From NCBI RefSeq assembly GCF_028747985.1, contig NZ_CP118108.1, positions 4,742,501 to 4,805,000 of the forward strand: DNA of 62,500 nt. The letters run 5' to 3'. Under the pieces are notes generated by a model. That model made no database searches, had not been told where the DNA came from, and was given only the letters and a program-made list of their open reading frames with translations. The DNA is from Paenibacillus urinalis (lineage in GTDB: Bacteria > Bacillota > Bacilli > Paenibacillales > Paenibacillaceae). Position 1 is the stretch's first letter; the number at the start of each line of letters is the position of its first letter. The position numbers were made by a program, and so were the translations under genes. Shown in pieces: positions 62,251 through 62,500 of this stretch.

Positions 62251-62500
<250 letters not shown>

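Overview
The window is a Bacillota chromosome segment of moderate GC content. Gene order and protein sequences point to Paenibacillus or a close relative: a CtsR-McsA-McsB-ClpC operon, DisA, SigH, zinc-binding forms of small ribosomal proteins, a GerD/KbaA/PdaB/CwlD sporulation block and an S-layer-homology protein. Nearly everything is on the minus strand, so transcription runs from high to low coordinates. The plus-strand genes are a pdaB fragment, gerD and one small unknown gene at 51261-51656.

In the direction of transcription, the right edge holds the 3' end of a 23S rRNA, a 5S rRNA and the rrn terminator. A GNAT/Eis-like acetyltransferase follows. Next is the CtsR-controlled operon ctsR-mcsA-mcsB-clpC, then radA-disA-pssA. 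After the small plus-strand gene come yacL, ispD-ispF-gltX and a T-box leader driving cysE-cysS-mrnC-rlmB-rae1, followed by sigH. The centre is the transcription and translation superoperon: rpmG-secE-nusG, rplK-rplA, rplJ-rplL behind an L10-type leader with an attenuator, a YbxB-type methyltransferase, rpoB-rpoC, the L7Ae-like gene with rpsL-rpsG-fusA-tuf, and the S10-spc-alpha cluster from rpsJ to rplQ. The left part holds truA, rplM-rpsI, an SLH-domain protein, cysH-sat (sulfate assimilation through APS), cwlD, salA, gerD, kbaA and the end of pdaB.

Most of the window is conserved housekeeping sequence. I see no CRISPR array, transposase, prophage or new defence-type gene cluster. The most unusual gene-level feature is between adk and the KOW gene. 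There the expected methionine aminopeptidase gene (map) is reduced to an uninterrupted 107-codon ORF that matches only the N-terminal third of the enzyme and lacks most metal ligands. Also notable: no ECF-transporter genes lie between rplQ and truA, accessory genes sit at the edges of the ribosomal block (SLH protein, cysH-sat, the Eis-like gene), and GerD carries two Gly/Ser/Glu-rich tracts.

Several intercistronic spacers hold inverted repeats that ordinary terminators do not explain: secY-adk, infA-rpmJ, fusA-tuf, rpoC-ybxF, ybxF-rpsL, the S10 leader and the rplM leader. I also read promoters with good spacing upstream of many operons, including sigma-E-like and sigma-G-like candidates for cwlD and gerD. 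All promoter, terminator and RNA-structure calls are by eye; no energy calculation or database search was run.
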